NCBI RefSeq assembly: GCF_030732095.1
Contig: NZ_JAVAMQ010000001.1
Location: 186,001-250,000, forward strand
Reading direction: 5' to 3'
Origin: Paracoccus spongiarum
GTDB taxonomy: Bacteria > Pseudomonadota > Alphaproteobacteria > Rhodobacterales > Rhodobacteraceae
DNA length: 64,000 bases
Shown here: positions 7,181 to 15,963 of the stretch, piece after piece
Numbering within the stretch: position 1 is the first letter of the stretch
How the letters are laid out: every line of letters begins with the position of its first letter
Translations under genes and position numbers: made by a program
Notes under the pieces: model-generated
The model's input: only the letters and a program-made list of their open reading frames with translations
Told to the model about the DNA's origin: nothing
The model's database searches: none

Positions 7181-8194
7181 TCAGATCAGCCCTGCAGCCC
7201 TGAAATCATGGCGCAAATCACGTTCGGGCCGCGGCCCGACATGGCCGATCACCTCGCTTGCAGCGATGCAACCCATGCGGCCCGCAACCTCCAGGGGCAG
7301 GCCGCTGGCCAGCCCAAAGATTAACCCGGCCGCGAACTGGTCGCCCGCCCCGGTGGCATCGACGGGCACCACCCGATCGACCGGCGCGGTGACGCGCAGC
7401 CCGTCGCGGATCAGGATCGCATCCTCGCCCGAGCGGGTGCAGATGACCGTGCCGCAATCGGCGCTGGCCTGCGCCAGCACCGCCTCGAGATCATCGGACT
7501 GGTAGAGCGCGGTCCATTCATGGACATTGCCGATCACGTAATCCATCGGCCCGGCCACCAGCCGGCGGAAATCCTCGCGGTGGCGATCGACGCAGAACGG
7601 GTCGCTGAGCGCGATCCCCGCCTGCCCGCCCGCCGCGTGGCAGCAGCGCGCGGCCTTCAGGAACGCCTCCTTGCCCGCCGGCTTGTCGAACAGATAGCCT
7701 TCCAGAAACAGCCAGCCCGCGCCCTGGAAGACCGACGGGTTCACGTCGTCCGGCCCCAACTCGGCCGAGATGCCCAGATAGGTGTTCATCGAGCGTTCGC
7801 CATCCGGCGTCACCAGGATGATGCTGCGCGAGGTCGGCAACTGATCCCCGGCGACAGGCGGGTTGACGAAGACCGTGCCCGCCGCCTCGGTCTGCTCGGC
7901 GTAGGACAGCCCCAGCGCGTCATTGGCCACCCGGCCGATGAAGCTGGTGCGCAGCCCCAGCGCACCGATCCCCGCCAGCGTGTTGGCGACCGAGCCGCCC
8001 GGCACCAGCCGCGCCTGGGCCCGGCCCGGCCCGTGATCGTCGGCCTGCGCGGCCATCAGGTATTCCGACCGCTCGCGCTCGATCAGCTGCATGATGCCCT
8101 TCTGCACCCCCAGCGCCGCAAGCCGCGCCTCGTCGGTGGGCGAGATGACATCCATCACGGCATTGCCGATCCCGACGACAGAGGGGGTGGTCAT
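7181..8194 (-). CDS. PfkB-family kinase, adenosine kinase-like
   Basis: Ribokinase-fold kinase that phosphorylates a nucleoside or sugar. 337 residues from the ATG at 8194. N-terminal VVGIGNAVMDVI, a PGGSVANTLAGIGALG glycine motif, SRSIILVTPDGERSMNTYLG, and the C-terminal PfkB signature DATGAGDQFAAGL with the catalytic base Asp in GAGD. Overall layout is closest to bacterial adenosine kinase-like proteins, but substrate is not proven. Its ATG overlaps the nth stop (ATGA at 8191-8194), so the pair forms an operon with nth first. A salvage role linked to nucleic-acid damage would be speculative. Confidence 0.85.
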   Translation of the reverse strand: MTTPSVVGIGNAVMDVISPTDEARLAALGVQKGIMQLIERERSEYLMAAQADDHGPGRAQARLVPGGSVANTLAGIGALGLRTSFIGRVANDALGLSYAEQTEAAGTVFVNPPVAGDQLPTSRSIILVTPDGERSMNTYLGISAELGPDDVNPSVFQGAGWLFLEGYLFDKPAGKEAFLKAARCCHAAGGQAGIALSDPFCVDRHREDFRRLVAGPMDYVIGNVHEWTALYQSDDLEAVLAQASADCGTVICTRSGEDAILIRDGLRVTAPVDRVVPVDATGAGDQFAAGLIFGLASGLPLEVAGRMGCIAASEVIGHVGPRPERDLRHDFRAAGLI

Positions 8195-8853
8195 GCGGTC
8201 TTTTCCTCGTATGGGCACAGGTCATTGATGATGCAGACGCCGCAGCGCGGCCTGCGCGCCTGGCAGACATGGCGGCCATGCAGGATCAGCCAGTGATGGG
8301 CATGGTCCTGAAACCGGACGGGCACGTGGTCCTCGATGGCGCGCTCGACCTCGTCCACGTCGCGGCCGGGTGCGATGCGGGTGCGGTTGCCGACGCGAAA
8401 GATATGCGTGTCGACCGCCTGTGCGGGATGGCCGAAGGCGCAGTTCAGCACCACATTGGCGGTCTTGCGCCCGACGCCGGGCAGGCTTGTCAGGGCGGCA
8501 CGGCTGTCGGGAACCTCGCCGTCATAGCGGTCGACCAGGATCTGCGACAGCGCGATCACGTTGCGCGCCTTCTGCCGGAAAAGGCCGATGGTGCGGATCT
8601 GCTCAGTCACGCGCTCCAGCCCCAGCGCCAGCATCTTCTGCGGCGTGTCGGCCAGTGCGAACAGCCCCTTCGTCGCCTTGTTCACGCCGATGTCGGTGGC
8701 CTGCGCCGACAGCGCCACCGCCACCACCAGCGTATAGGGGTTGGTAAAGTGCAACTCGGTCACCGGGGCGGGCTGGGCCGCCTGCAGCCGCGCGAAGATC
8801 GCGACCTGATCGGCGAAGGGCAAGGCGGGGGGCAGGCGGCGCGGCGGGGTCAT
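8191..8853 (-). CDS. nth: Endonuclease III
   Basis: DNA glycosylase/AP lyase for oxidised pyrimidines in base excision repair. 220 residues from the ATG at 8853. The helix-hairpin-helix LPGVGRKTANVV carries the catalytic Lys, VDTHIFRV carries the catalytic Asp, and the C-terminal Cys-X6-Cys-X2-Cys-X5-Cys (CQARRPRCGVCIINDLC) binds a 4Fe-4S cluster. All key residues are present. The last 4 nt overlap the kinase gene. Confidence 0.97.
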   Translation of the reverse strand: MTPPRRLPPALPFADQVAIFARLQAAQPAPVTELHFTNPYTLVVAVALSAQATDIGVNKATKGLFALADTPQKMLALGLERVTEQIRTIGLFRQKARNVIALSQILVDRYDGEVPDSRAALTSLPGVGRKTANVVLNCAFGHPAQAVDTHIFRVGNRTRIAPGRDVDEVERAIEDHVPVRFQDHAHHWLILHGRHVCQARRPRCGVCIINDLCPYEEKTA

Positions 8854-9054
8854 GGCGCCGCTTTTGACCGGCCCGGCGCGGCTTTGCAAGCGGGGCGGGG
8901 CGGGCGCGGATCACGGCCGCCCACGCATCCGTGGCTTCCATTCTGGCCGGAACCGGGGCACCGTCCGGCGCGTTGAAACCGGCCCCGATGACGGGCCAAG
9001 CCATATCCGGCGCGGGCCGCCACGGCCCGCCCGCAAACTGGGAAGGGGAGACAG

Positions 9055-9720
9055 ATGAACTTCCGCACGACCGCCGCTTTCGCCGCAACCGGGCTTCTGG
9101 CCCTCGGCGCCTGCACCGATCCCTCGATGACCGGCACCGGCACCGGGATGAGCCGCACCCAGCAGGGCGCCATCGCCGGCGCCACCATCGGCGCGGTGCT
9201 GGGCGCCACGCGCGACAGCGACAGCAACAACGAGGGCCGCGACGCCGCCAAGGGCGCCCTGGTCGGCGCCATCGCCGGCGCGGTGGCCGGCAACATTCTT
9301 GACCAGCAGGCCCGCGCGCTGGATCAGGCGATCACCAACCCCAACATCCAGATCGTCAACCGCGGCTCCTATCTGCAGGTGATCCTGCCCGAGGGGATCC
9401 TGTTCGCGACCGACAGCGCCGCCGTGTCGGGCCTGGCGCAGAACGACCTTTACGCCGTGGCGCGCAACCTGAACCAGTATCCGAACAGCCGCGTCGAGGT
9501 GGTCGGCCATACCGACAATTCGGGCGCGGCCGCCTACAACTACGACCTGTCGCAGCGCCGCGCCCAATCGGTGGCGGGCATCCTGACCGCTGCGGGCGTG
9601 GCGCCGGGCCGGATCGTCGCCGTGGGTCGCGGCGAGGATCAGCCGGCCGCCTCGAACGCCACCGCGCAGGGCCGCGCGATGAACCGGCGGGTCGAGATCC
9701 TGATCCGCCCGACCGGCTGA
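9055..9720 (+). CDS. OmpA-family lipoprotein with glycine-zipper N-terminus
   Basis: 221 residues. A signal peptide ends in the lipobox LGAC (Cys20), implying lipidation. Residues about 38-80 form a glycine-zipper (GAIAGATIGAVLGA, then GALVGAIAGAVAGNIL) of the kind that inserts in or oligomerises at membranes. The C-terminal half is an OmpA/Pal peptidoglycan-binding domain (FATDSAAV, VVGHTDNSG, LSQRRAQSV, GRGEDQP, NRRVEI). It likely tethers the outer membrane to peptidoglycan, like E. coli YiaD. GGAAGGGGAG precedes the ATG. It is a single-gene unit followed by a GC-rich hairpin. Confidence 0.93.
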   Translation: MNFRTTAAFAATGLLALGACTDPSMTGTGTGMSRTQQGAIAGATIGAVLGATRDSDSNNEGRDAAKGALVGAIAGAVAGNILDQQARALDQAITNPNIQIVNRGSYLQVILPEGILFATDSAAVSGLAQNDLYAVARNLNQYPNSRVEVVGHTDNSGAAAYNYDLSQRRAQSVAGILTAAGVAPGRIVAVGRGEDQPAASNATAQGRAMNRRVEILIRPTG

Positions 9721-9736
9721 GCGGCGCGCAGGCAGT

Positions 9737-9764
9737 CCGGGGGCGGCCATTGGCCCGCCCCCGG
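9737..9764 (+). terminator. GC-rich hairpin after the OmpA-type gene
   Basis: Perfect 10-bp stem CCGGGGGCGG/CCGCCCCCGG with an 8-nt loop, 16 bp after the stop codon. No U-tract follows, so intrinsic termination is uncertain. Confidence 0.5.
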
Positions 9765-10010
9765 GACCAGCCAGCCGTGACGGCAGCAGGGTCAGGAAAA
9801 CCTGACGCAACGTTATTTGTATGATTTTACCTAAGCTGTAGATTTTTTCAGACGCATCAGGCAGATGCGCCGTGCGGGACAGGCGTCCTGCGGTGACCAC
9901 CCCCAGAGTGGTCGCCCTTTTCTTCCCGGCGCGACAGCCAGGCCATCTGCGCAAGGCGCAGGTCAGGTCGCGCATCTTTCTTCCGCACGAGCAGACGAGC
10001 GACCGCGGCA

Positions 10011-10042
10011 AGAAAGAGCCCCCGGCCCTTGCGGGTCGGGGG
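10011..10042 (-). terminator. Intrinsic terminator of the F0 ATP synthase operon
   Basis: On the minus strand the stem is CCCCCG-A-CCC, loop GCAA (a GNRA tetraloop), GGG-C-CGGGGG: nine pairs with one A/C mismatch. It is followed by CTCTTTCT (complement of 10011-10018). It lies 132 nt past the atpF stop. A small open frame starting within this hairpin (10045) is therefore not credible. Confidence 0.85.
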
Positions 10043-10174
10043 CATGTCACGTCCCTCGTGATCTTCTGTCCTGCATCGGGCCCCTTGTGCCGGGGCCGCG
10101 CGCTGCCCGGTGATGCCCGCCCCTTTGCGTCGGCGGCACGACCGGTCGCCCGGGGGCCTTGCGGCCCGACGGGC

Positions 10175-10735
10175 TCAGTTCAGGCGCCGGGCCACGTCCT
10201 CGATGGCGGCGTCGATTCCTGCGGACCGCTCGCCCGCGCTGACCTGACGGGCCAGCAATTCCGAGGCGGCGGCCACGGCGGTCTGCACCGCCCGGTCGCG
10301 GATCGCGCGGACCGCGTCGTTCTCGGCGCTGGCGATCTGGTCCTCGGCGGCCTTCAGGCGGCGCGCGATCGACGCCTTCAGATCCTCTTGCGCCTTGGCG
10401 GCCTGCGCCTCGGCCTCGCGCCGCGCATTGGCGACGATCTGGTCGGCCTGCCCGCTGACCTCGCGCTGGCGACGTTCGTAGCTGGCATAGATCTCCTGCG
10501 CTTCCTCGCGCAGGCGGCGTGCCTCGTCCAGGTCGCTGCGGATGCCCTGCGCACGCTTGTCCAGCATGGTGCCGATCAGCTGCGGCACCCTGAAATAGAC
10601 CAGCACGCCCACGAACACCAGGAAGGCGATCAGCACGATGAAGTCGGTGTTGCGCAGCGAGAAGAACGCCCCCGTCGCAGCCGAGGCCGGCACGGCGCTG
10701 GCCATCAGGATCGCGATTGCACCCAGACGTGTCAT
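10175..10735 (-). CDS. atpF: F0F1 ATP synthase subunit b
   Basis: Peripheral stalk subunit of F0. 186 residues: a short leader ([19 protein letters not shown]), a membrane helix at about 30-50 ([18 protein letters not shown]), then a long charged coiled coil (residues 55-170, [20 protein letters not shown]...). The start overlaps the b' stop (ATGA at 10732-10735). Having both b and b' is typical of photosynthetic bacteria and of Rhodobacteraceae, where they form a heterodimeric stalk. Last gene of the operon; the F1 genes are elsewhere, as usual in this family. Confidence 0.95.
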   Translation of the reverse strand: MTRLGAIAILMASAVPASAATGAFFSLRNTDFIVLIAFLVFVGVLVYFRVPQLIGTMLDKRAQGIRSDLDEARRLREEAQEIYASYERRQREVSGQADQIVANARREAEAQAAKAQEDLKASIARRLKAAEDQIASAENDAVRAIRDRAVQTAVAAASELLARQVSAGERSAGIDAAIEDVARRLN

Positions 10736-11358
10736 TGCACGGCCCCCTTCATGCGGCTGTCGACGGCCTGGTCGACGGCGCCCTGGTCCACGGTGCCGCC
10801 GAAGGCGCGCACCAGTTCGGCGGTGACATCGCGGGCCACCTCGCGGGTGTCGCTGGCCGAGGCGTCGCGGATCTCGGCCAGCCGCTTTTCCGATTCCGCG
10901 GTGCGTGCCGCGATCTCGGCATCGGCATGGGCGATGGCGGCGTCCAGGTCCTTCTGGATCTCGGCGCGGTTGGCGGCGACGATCTTCTGGGCCTCGGACC
11001 GGGCATCGGCCAGCGCCTTGTCATAGGCGGCCTCGGCCTCGCGGGCCTTCTGCTTGAATTCCTCGGCGGCCATCAGGTCGCCGGTGATGGCGCCCTGCCG
11101 GTCCGAGATGACGGCGGCGATCCGGGGCAGCGCCACGCGCGACAGCACCCAGTACAGCACCAGGATGGTGACGACGAGCCAGAAGATCTGGTTCGGGAAG
11201 CTGCTCAGATCCAGCTGCGGCAGGCCGGTCGTGGCCTCGCCCGCCTGAACGGCCGCCTCGGCGCCATGCGCGGCGGTCTCGCCCGGCATGGCCGCGGCGG
11301 CGGCATCTTGGGAATGGTCGGCCGCGGTGGTGGCGGCCTCTTGCAACAGGCTGATCAT
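10732..11358 (-). CDS. atpG: F0F1 ATP synthase subunit b'
   Basis: Second peripheral-stalk subunit, 208 residues. The N-terminal about 50 residues are Ala/Glu-rich (long for the family). The membrane helix is at about 58-78 ([19 protein letters not shown]), followed by a coiled coil with [11 protein letters not shown] and long [20 protein letters not shown] helices. It lies between atpE and atpF. The symbol atpG is the common designation for b' in this group (also atpF2 or atpX) and should not be confused with the gamma subunit. Confidence 0.93.
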   Translation of the reverse strand: MISLLQEAATTAADHSQDAAAAAMPGETAAHGAEAAVQAGEATTGLPQLDLSSFPNQIFWLVVTILVLYWVLSRVALPRIAAVISDRQGAITGDLMAAEEFKQKAREAEAAYDKALADARSEAQKIVAANRAEIQKDLDAAIAHADAEIAARTAESEKRLAEIRDASASDTREVARDVTAELVRAFGGTVDQGAVDQAVDSRMKGAVQ

Positions 11359-11432
11359 GTCCTACCCCTTGGCCCTACAGGTCACGATGGGGCGGCGCCG
11401 TGGCGCCACCCCGCCGCAAGGATGGCGCAGGA

Positions 11433-11669
11433 TCAGACCGCGAACATCAGCAGAAGCGCGACCAGGAACGAAAAGATCCCCAGGGCTTCGGCAAAGGCCA
11501 TGCCGATGAACAGCGTTGCGGTCTGGCCGGCGGCGGCCGAGGGGTTGCGGAGCGCGCCCGACAGGAAGTTGCCGGCGACGTTGCCCACACCGATGGCGGC
11601 CCCGCCCATGCCGATGGCGGTCAGGCCGACGCCGATATACTGGCCCAGTTCTCCGATATTGCCTTCCAT
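11433..11669 (-). CDS. atpE: F0F1 ATP synthase subunit c
   Basis: Proteolipid of the rotor ring, 78 residues. Two membrane helices form a hairpin with a polar RNPS loop (41-44). The ion-binding carboxylate is Glu61 in [12 protein letters not shown]. The glycine-rich first helix ([17 protein letters not shown]) is typical. I see no sodium-binding signature, so proton coupling is the default reading. Confidence 0.97.
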   Translation of the reverse strand: MEGNIGELGQYIGVGLTAIGMGGAAIGVGNVAGNFLSGALRNPSAAAGQTATLFIGMAFAEALGIFSFLVALLLMFAV

Positions 11670-11730
11670 GATGATGCTCCTTGCGGTTGGAAGTTGTGAA
11701 TTCGGGGTGAATGCGACCTGACGGCCCGCC

Positions 11731-12483
11731 TCAGTGCGAGGGGTGCAGCGCGTCCTTCAGATAGACGCAGGTCAGGATGGTGAAGACATAGGCCTGGATG
11801 AAGGCCACGAGGATCTCGAAGGCATACATGCCGACCACCGCGACGATCGAGATCGGCGCGACCGCGGCGATGGCCGCGAAGCCCGCAAAGACCTTGATGA
11901 CGGCGTGGCCCGCGATCATGTTGCCGGCAAGACGAATGGAGTGGCTGACCGGGCGCACGAAATAGCTGATGACCTCGATCACGGCCAGTACCGGGCGGAT
12001 CGCCAGCGGTGCCGAGCGGACCCAGAACAGGTCCAGGAAATGCGCGCCGTTCTTGATGAAGCCGATCGCCGTGACCGTGAAGAACACCGCGAAGGCCAGG
12101 ATGCCGGTCACCGCGATATGCGAGGTGACGGTGAAGGCCTTGGGCAGCAGGCCGACGAAGTTCGCGAAGACGATGAACATGAACAGCGTCATGATGTAGG
12201 GGAAATATTTCAGCCCGTCCTTGCCGGCGATGTCCTCGATCATCTTGTAGACCATGCCATAGGCAAGTTCCGCGATCGACTGGCTGCGGTTCGGCACGAT
12301 GGCGCGGCCGCGGGTGCCCATCACCAGCAGCGCGATGATCCCCAGCGCGATGACCGCCATCCACAGCGTGACATTGGTCGGCGTGTACCAGTGCACCGGA
12401 CCGTCGCCGAACAGCGGCTTCACGATGAACTGCTCCATCGGGTGGAAAGACAGGCCGGTTTCCGCTTCGGTCGCCACGATCAA
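11731..12483 (-). CDS. atpB: F0F1 ATP synthase subunit a
   Basis: Stator half-channel subunit, 250 residues, with five to six hydrophobic helices. The essential arginine is Arg184 in [13 protein letters not shown], facing the c-ring carboxylate. The C-terminal helix ([23 protein letters not shown]) carries the conserved Gln/Glu region. The ATG overlaps the atpI stop (12480-12483). Confidence 0.97.
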   Translation of the reverse strand: MIVATEAETGLSFHPMEQFIVKPLFGDGPVHWYTPTNVTLWMAVIALGIIALLVMGTRGRAIVPNRSQSIAELAYGMVYKMIEDIAGKDGLKYFPYIMTLFMFIVFANFVGLLPKAFTVTSHIAVTGILAFAVFFTVTAIGFIKNGAHFLDLFWVRSAPLAIRPVLAVIEVISYFVRPVSHSIRLAGNMIAGHAVIKVFAGFAAIAAVAPISIVAVVGMYAFEILVAFIQAYVFTILTCVYLKDALHPSH

Positions 12484-12827
12484 TCCCTCTCGTCGGTCCC
12501 CGGCTGCGCGCCGGGTTTGCTGCCAAGTTCGGCCGCGGTGCGCATCATCACCTTGATGCCGGCCGCGAAGCCGAGAAAAATGAACAGGATCATCAGGAAC
12601 GGCCGCGTGCCGAACAGGTGATCCAGGCCGTATCCGATGCCGCAGCCCATCACGATGCCTGCGACGATCTCGGTGACCATGCGCCAGGCGATGTGCCCCT
12701 TGTCATAGCCCGCCATCGGCCTTGCGGCCTCCGCTCCCGGGGTCATCTTCGACAGCCGTTCCTCCAGATCGCGCAACCGGGCCGCATCGTGGTCCCTGTC
12801 GCCGTCGTTCCGGGGCCCTTCGGCCAT
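12480..12827 (-). CDS. atpI: ATP synthase assembly protein AtpI
   Basis: Small two-helix membrane protein that assists c-ring assembly and possibly Mg2+ supply. 115 residues: a charged N-terminus (about 1-45), helices at about 48-66 ([19 protein letters not shown]) and 73-92 ([18 protein letters not shown]). The KGHIAWRM start of helix 1 is family-typical. First gene of atpI-B-E-F'-F; ATGA overlap with atpB. GTGAGAG lies just before the ATG. Confidence 0.93.
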   Translation of the reverse strand: MAEGPRNDGDRDHDAARLRDLEERLSKMTPGAEAARPMAGYDKGHIAWRMVTEIVAGIVMGCGIGYGLDHLFGTRPFLMILFIFLGFAAGIKVMMRTAAELGSKPGAQPGTDERD

Positions 12828-12856
12828 CTCTCACGCCCCCGTTATCGTCAGGGCGG

Positions 12857-12885
12857 TGTCTAGGGGGGAACGGCGCGCAAGTCAA
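12857..12885 (-). promoter_or_regulatory. Promoter of the atp operon
   Basis: Minus strand TTGACT (complement of 12880-12885), 17-nt spacer, TAGACA (complement of 12857-12862). The transcript would start about 22 nt upstream of the atpI ATG. The same -35 hexamer and spacing occur at the GTA promoter (2541-2569). Confidence 0.55.
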
Positions 12886-12984
12886 GCAACTGGGGCGTCG
12901 TCGCAACCTTCTGTAATCGCGACATTTTGTCAGGCGGCGCCGTGGATGCCGGGCCTTGCCAAGCGCGGCGCGGGCGGCCATTAT

Positions 12985-13000
12985 TCAACCCGTCGGTTGA
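12985..13000. promoter_or_regulatory. Inverted repeat, likely operator of the ArsR-type regulator
   Basis: TCAACC-CGTC-GGTTGA is a perfect 6-bp inverted repeat with a 4-nt spacer, 32 nt upstream of the regulator ATG. Its form suits a winged-helix dimer, and it would allow autoregulation of the arsR-psuK-psuG unit. Confidence 0.6.
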
Positions 13001-13031
13001 CCATTCCGCCCTGCCCCGGAGCCTTCACCCC

Positions 13032-13379
13032 ATGCCTGACCCCGCCGAACAGCGGCTGGACCTGATCTTCGCGGCCCTGGCCGACCCGACGCGGCGGCGG
13101 GTTCTGTCGATGCTGCTCGAGGACGACATGGCCGTCAGCGACGTGGCCCAGCCCTTCGCGATGAGCCTTGCGGCGATCTCGAAGCATCTGGCGGTGCTGG
13201 CGGCGGCGGGGCTGATCCGGCAGGAACGCCGCGGCCGGATCACCTGGTGCATGCTGGACCCCGAGGGGATGCGCGCGGCCTCGGTCTGGATGCAGGGCTT
13301 CGGGCAGTTCGACCCGGTCGACCTGGACGATTTCGAACGCTTCCTGGAAACCGAGATGCAGGCATGGGGGCGCGAATGA
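13032..13379 (+). CDS. ArsR/SmtB-type winged-helix regulator
   Basis: 115 residues from the ATG at 13032. The HTH is typical: LADPTRRRVLSMLLEDDMAVSDVA, then SLAAISKHLAVLAAAGLIRQERRGR (recognition helix and wing). The single Cys does not form an ArsR metal-binding CxC, so it is probably not a metal sensor. Its stop overlaps the next start (ATGA at 13376-13379), tying it to a PfkB kinase and psuG. The palindrome at 12985-13000 is its probable operator. A role in controlling pseudouridine catabolism is inferred from context. Confidence 0.85.
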   Translation: MPDPAEQRLDLIFAALADPTRRRVLSMLLEDDMAVSDVAQPFAMSLAAISKHLAVLAAAGLIRQERRGRITWCMLDPEGMRAASVWMQGFGQFDPVDLDDFERFLETEMQAWGRE

Positions 13380-14251
13380 GCCGGCCCGAAGTCCTGTGCA
13401 TCGGCGCGCTGCTGTGGGACGTGATCGGCCGCGCGCCGCGACGGATGGCGCCGGGGGCCGACGTGCCGGGCCGCATCCGCCATGTGCCGGGCGGGGTGGC
13501 GCTGAATGTCGCGGTGGCGCTGGCCCGGCGCGGTCTGGCCGCGGCGCTGTTGTCGGCGGTGGGCCGCGACCCCGAAGGCGATGCGCTGCTGGCCGAGGCG
13601 CGGCGGCTTGGCGTCCTGACCGGCTGGATCGTCCGCGACACCGGCCTGCCGACCGATTGCTATATGGCCGTCGAGGACAGCGCCGGGCTGATCGCGGCCA
13701 TCGCCGACGCCCACAGCCTCGAACAGGCCGGCGCGGCGATCCTTGCGCCGCTGGACGACCTGCCCGCCTGGACCGGGCCGGTGGTGCTGGACGGCAACCT
13801 GACCGAGGATCTGCTGGCTGCGATCGCCGCCGATCCGCGCCTGGCCGCGGCCGATCTGCGCGTGGTGCCGGCAAGCCCCGGCAAGGCCGAACGGCTGGAG
13901 CCGCTGATCGCGGCGCGGCGCGGCTGTTTCTACCTGAACCGCCTCGAGGCCGAGATCCTCGCGCACCGCGCCTGCCCCGACGCAGCCAGCGCCGCCGAGG
14001 CGGTGGTGGCCCGCGGCGCGGCGCGGGTGCTGGTCACCGACGGCGCGAACCCGGCCGCCGATGCCATCGCCGGCGGCCCGACCCTGGCCGTCCCGCCGCC
14101 GCGGGTCACCATTGCCCGCGTCACCGGCGCCGGCGACTGCTTTCTGGCCGCCCATCTTGCCGCGGGCCTCGCGGGCCAGCCCCGCGAGGCGGCGCTGCGG
14201 GCGGCGGTCGAGGCGGCGGCGGCCCATGTCGCCGGCCGCGACCTGCCCTGA
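13376..14251 (+). CDS. psuK: PfkB-family kinase, probable pseudouridine kinase
   Basis: 291 residues. N-terminal VLCIGALLWDVIGRAP, substrate-binding PGGVALNVAVALARRGL, and C-terminal VTGAGDCFLAAHLAAGLA with the catalytic Asp in GAGD. PsuK phosphorylates pseudouridine to pseudouridine 5'-phosphate. The assignment to pseudouridine rests on the adjacent psuG. It overlaps the arsR-type gene by 4 nt and is 60 bp from psuG. The WDVIGRA motif near the N-terminus fits this subgroup better than ribokinase. Confidence 0.85.
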   Translation: MSRPEVLCIGALLWDVIGRAPRRMAPGADVPGRIRHVPGGVALNVAVALARRGLAAALLSAVGRDPEGDALLAEARRLGVLTGWIVRDTGLPTDCYMAVEDSAGLIAAIADAHSLEQAGAAILAPLDDLPAWTGPVVLDGNLTEDLLAAIAADPRLAAADLRVVPASPGKAERLEPLIAARRGCFYLNRLEAEILAHRACPDAASAAEAVVARGAARVLVTDGANPAADAIAGGPTLAVPPPRVTIARVTGAGDCFLAAHLAAGLAGQPREAALRAAVEAAAAHVAGRDLP

Positions 14252-14311
14252 GGGCTTGTCTCGCCCGGTCCGCCATGCCACGACCCGGGGCGAAGCCACA
14301 GGATGACGCCG

Positions 14312-15235
14312 ATGCATGACGCCCCGCTGACCCATTCCCCCGAAGCCGCCGCGGCGCTTGCGGCCGGCGGCCCGGTCGTCGCGCTGGAATCGACCATCAT
14401 CACCCACGGGATGCCCTGGCCGCAGAATCTCGACATGGCCCGCGAGGTCGAGGCCGCGGTGCGCGCGGCCGGCGCCACGCCCGCGACCATCGCGGTGATG
14501 GGCGGCAGCATCCATGTCGGCCTGTCCGAGGACGCGCTGGAGGCGCTGGCCCGCACCCCGCCCGAGCAGGCGATGAAGCTGAGCCGTGCCGACCTGGCCG
14601 CCTGCCTCGTCTCGGGCCGCACCGGCGCCACCACCGTCGCGGCGACGATGATCTGCGCGCATCTGGCCGGCATCCGGGTCTTTGCGACGGGCGGCATCGG
14701 CGGCGTGCATCGCGGCGCCGAGCACAGCTTCGACATCTCGGCCGACCTGCAGGAACTGGCGCAGACCCCGGTGACGGTCGTGGCGGCGGGGGCCAAGGCG
14801 ATCCTCGACCTGCCCAAGACCTGGGAGGTGCTCGAAACGCTGGGCGTGCCGGTGATCGCCTACGGGCAGGACACCCTGCCCGCCTTCTGGTCGCGCGACA
14901 GCGGCATCCCCGCGCCCCTGCGCATGGACAGCCCCGACCAGATCGCCGCCGCCGCCGCGATGCGGGCGCGGCTGGGGCTGGGCGGCGGGCAGCTGGTCGC
15001 GAACCCGATCCCGGCCGGGGCCGAGATCACCCAGTCGCAGATCCTGCCGGTGATCCTCAAGGCGCTGGACGAGGCCGAGGCGCAGGGCATCGCCGCGAAA
15101 TCGGTGACGCCCTTCCTGCTGCAGCGCATCTTCGAGCTGACCGAGGGGCGCTCGCTCGGCTCGAACATCGCGCTGGTGCTGAACAATGCCCGGCTGGCCG
15201 CCGAAATCGCCGTCGCGATGACGAAGGCCGCTTGA
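14312..15235 (+). CDS. psuG: Pseudouridine-5'-phosphate glycosidase
   Basis: Cleaves the C-glycosidic bond of pseudouridine 5'-phosphate to uracil and ribose 5-phosphate (reversible). About 307 residues. Hallmarks: VALESTIITHGMPWPQN, GRTGATTVAATM, FATGGIGGVHRGAEHSFDISADL, VVAAGAKAILDLPKT (active-site Lys region), NPIPAGAEI and AKSVTPFLLQ. In-frame ATGs exist at 14303 and 14312; AGGA at 14300-14303 overlaps the first and is well spaced (8 nt) for the second, so 14312 is preferred. With psuK it completes pseudouridine breakdown. Confidence 0.95.
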   Translation: MHDAPLTHSPEAAAALAAGGPVVALESTIITHGMPWPQNLDMAREVEAAVRAAGATPATIAVMGGSIHVGLSEDALEALARTPPEQAMKLSRADLAACLVSGRTGATTVAATMICAHLAGIRVFATGGIGGVHRGAEHSFDISADLQELAQTPVTVVAAGAKAILDLPKTWEVLETLGVPVIAYGQDTLPAFWSRDSGIPAPLRMDSPDQIAAAAAMRARLGLGGGQLVANPIPAGAEITQSQILPVILKALDEAEAQGIAAKSVTPFLLQRIFELTEGRSLGSNIALVLNNARLAAEIAVAMTKAA

Positions 15236-15267
15236 CCTTGGCGCGCGGCTGACCGCTTCTGTCGGCC

Positions 15268-15963
15268 ATGCGCGTTCCCGATCCAGGCCCGATGATGCCA
15301 CCGCCCCGCCGGCGCGGCCTGCTGGCGATGATGCGGTCGAATTTCCTGGCCGGGCTGGTCGTGGTGGCGCCGATCGGCATCACCGTCTGGCTGATCTGGA
15401 CGCTGACCGGCTGGATGGACAGCTGGGTGCTGCCGATGATCCCCGACCGCTGGCTGCCCGAACGCTATGTCGGCATCAACCTGCGCGGCGTCGGCGTGGT
15501 GGTCTTCCTGCTGTTCACGGTCCTGATCGGCTGGCTGGCCAAGGGCTGGGTCGGGCGGTCGCTGCTGCGCACCGGCGAACGGATCGTCGCGCGGATGCCG
15601 GTGGTGCGCAGCATCTACGGCGCGCTGAAGCAGATCGCCGAAACCATCCTGTCGCAGGACGAGGCGCGTTTCGACCGGGCCTGCCTGATCGAATATCCGC
15701 GCAAGGGGCTGTGGGGCATCGGCTTCGTCGCCGGCCCGGCAAAGGGCGAGCTGGTCAGCCGCACCGGCCACGACCTGCTGGCGGTGTTCGTGCCGACGAC
15801 GCCCAACCCGACCTCGGGCTTCCTGATCTACGCGCCCGCAAGCGATGTGATCCTGCTGGACATGTCGGTCGAGGACGCGGCCAAGCTGGTGATCTCGGCC
15901 GGGCTGGTCTACCCGACCACGCCCGAACCCAGCAGCAATCCGGGCAGGTCGACGCTGTCCTGA
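15268..15963 (+). CDS. DUF502 family membrane protein
   Basis: 231 residues from the ATG at 15268; a second in-frame ATG at 15292 has AGG upstream and may be the true start. Two hydrophobic helices (NFLAGLVVVAPIGITVWLIWTLTG and GVGVVVFLLFTVLIGWLAKGWVG) flank a short loop. A soluble part follows with the family motifs VVRSIYGALKQIAETI and VFVPTTPNPTSGFLIYAP. Function unknown; the family is widespread in proteobacteria. Its last 55 bp overlap the convergent patatin gene. Confidence 0.88.
   Translation: MRVPDPGPMMPPPRRRGLLAMMRSNFLAGLVVVAPIGITVWLIWTLTGWMDSWVLPMIPDRWLPERYVGINLRGVGVVVFLLFTVLIGWLAKGWVGRSLLRTGERIVARMPVVRSIYGALKQIAETILSQDEARFDRACLIEYPRKGLWGIGFVAGPAKGELVSRTGHDLLAVFVPTTPNPTSGFLIYAPASDVILLDMSVEDAAKLVISAGLVYPTTPEPSSNPGRSTLS

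Larger units (their letters stand above)
9721..10174. other. 454-bp intergenic region between convergent units
   Basis: No credible gene. It contains the hairpin behind the OmpA-type gene (9737-9764), a perfect GTCAGG/CCTGAC hairpin (9791-9806), an AT-rich tract (about 9810-9852) and a CGCATC/GATGCG hairpin (9853-9869). The atp terminator is at 10011-10042. The AT-rich tract with flanking hairpins could mark a small RNA, but no promoter-terminator pair is convincing. Confidence 0.5.

Noticed and set aside
9791..9869. Small RNA between the OmpA-type gene and the atp terminator
   Set aside because: Two hairpins flank an AT-rich tract, but no paired promoter and U-tract terminator in a consistent direction could be found.
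9857..10045. Small 62-residue open frame on the minus strand after atpF
   Set aside because: Its first 27 bases form the hairpin and U-tract of the atp terminator, codon third positions are not GC-biased like neighbours, and no family is recognisable.
13025..15301. Open frame of about 760 codons on the minus strand opposite arsR-psuK-psuG
   Set aside because: Antisense shadow with compositionally biased product; plus-strand genes have recognised motifs and coupled starts.
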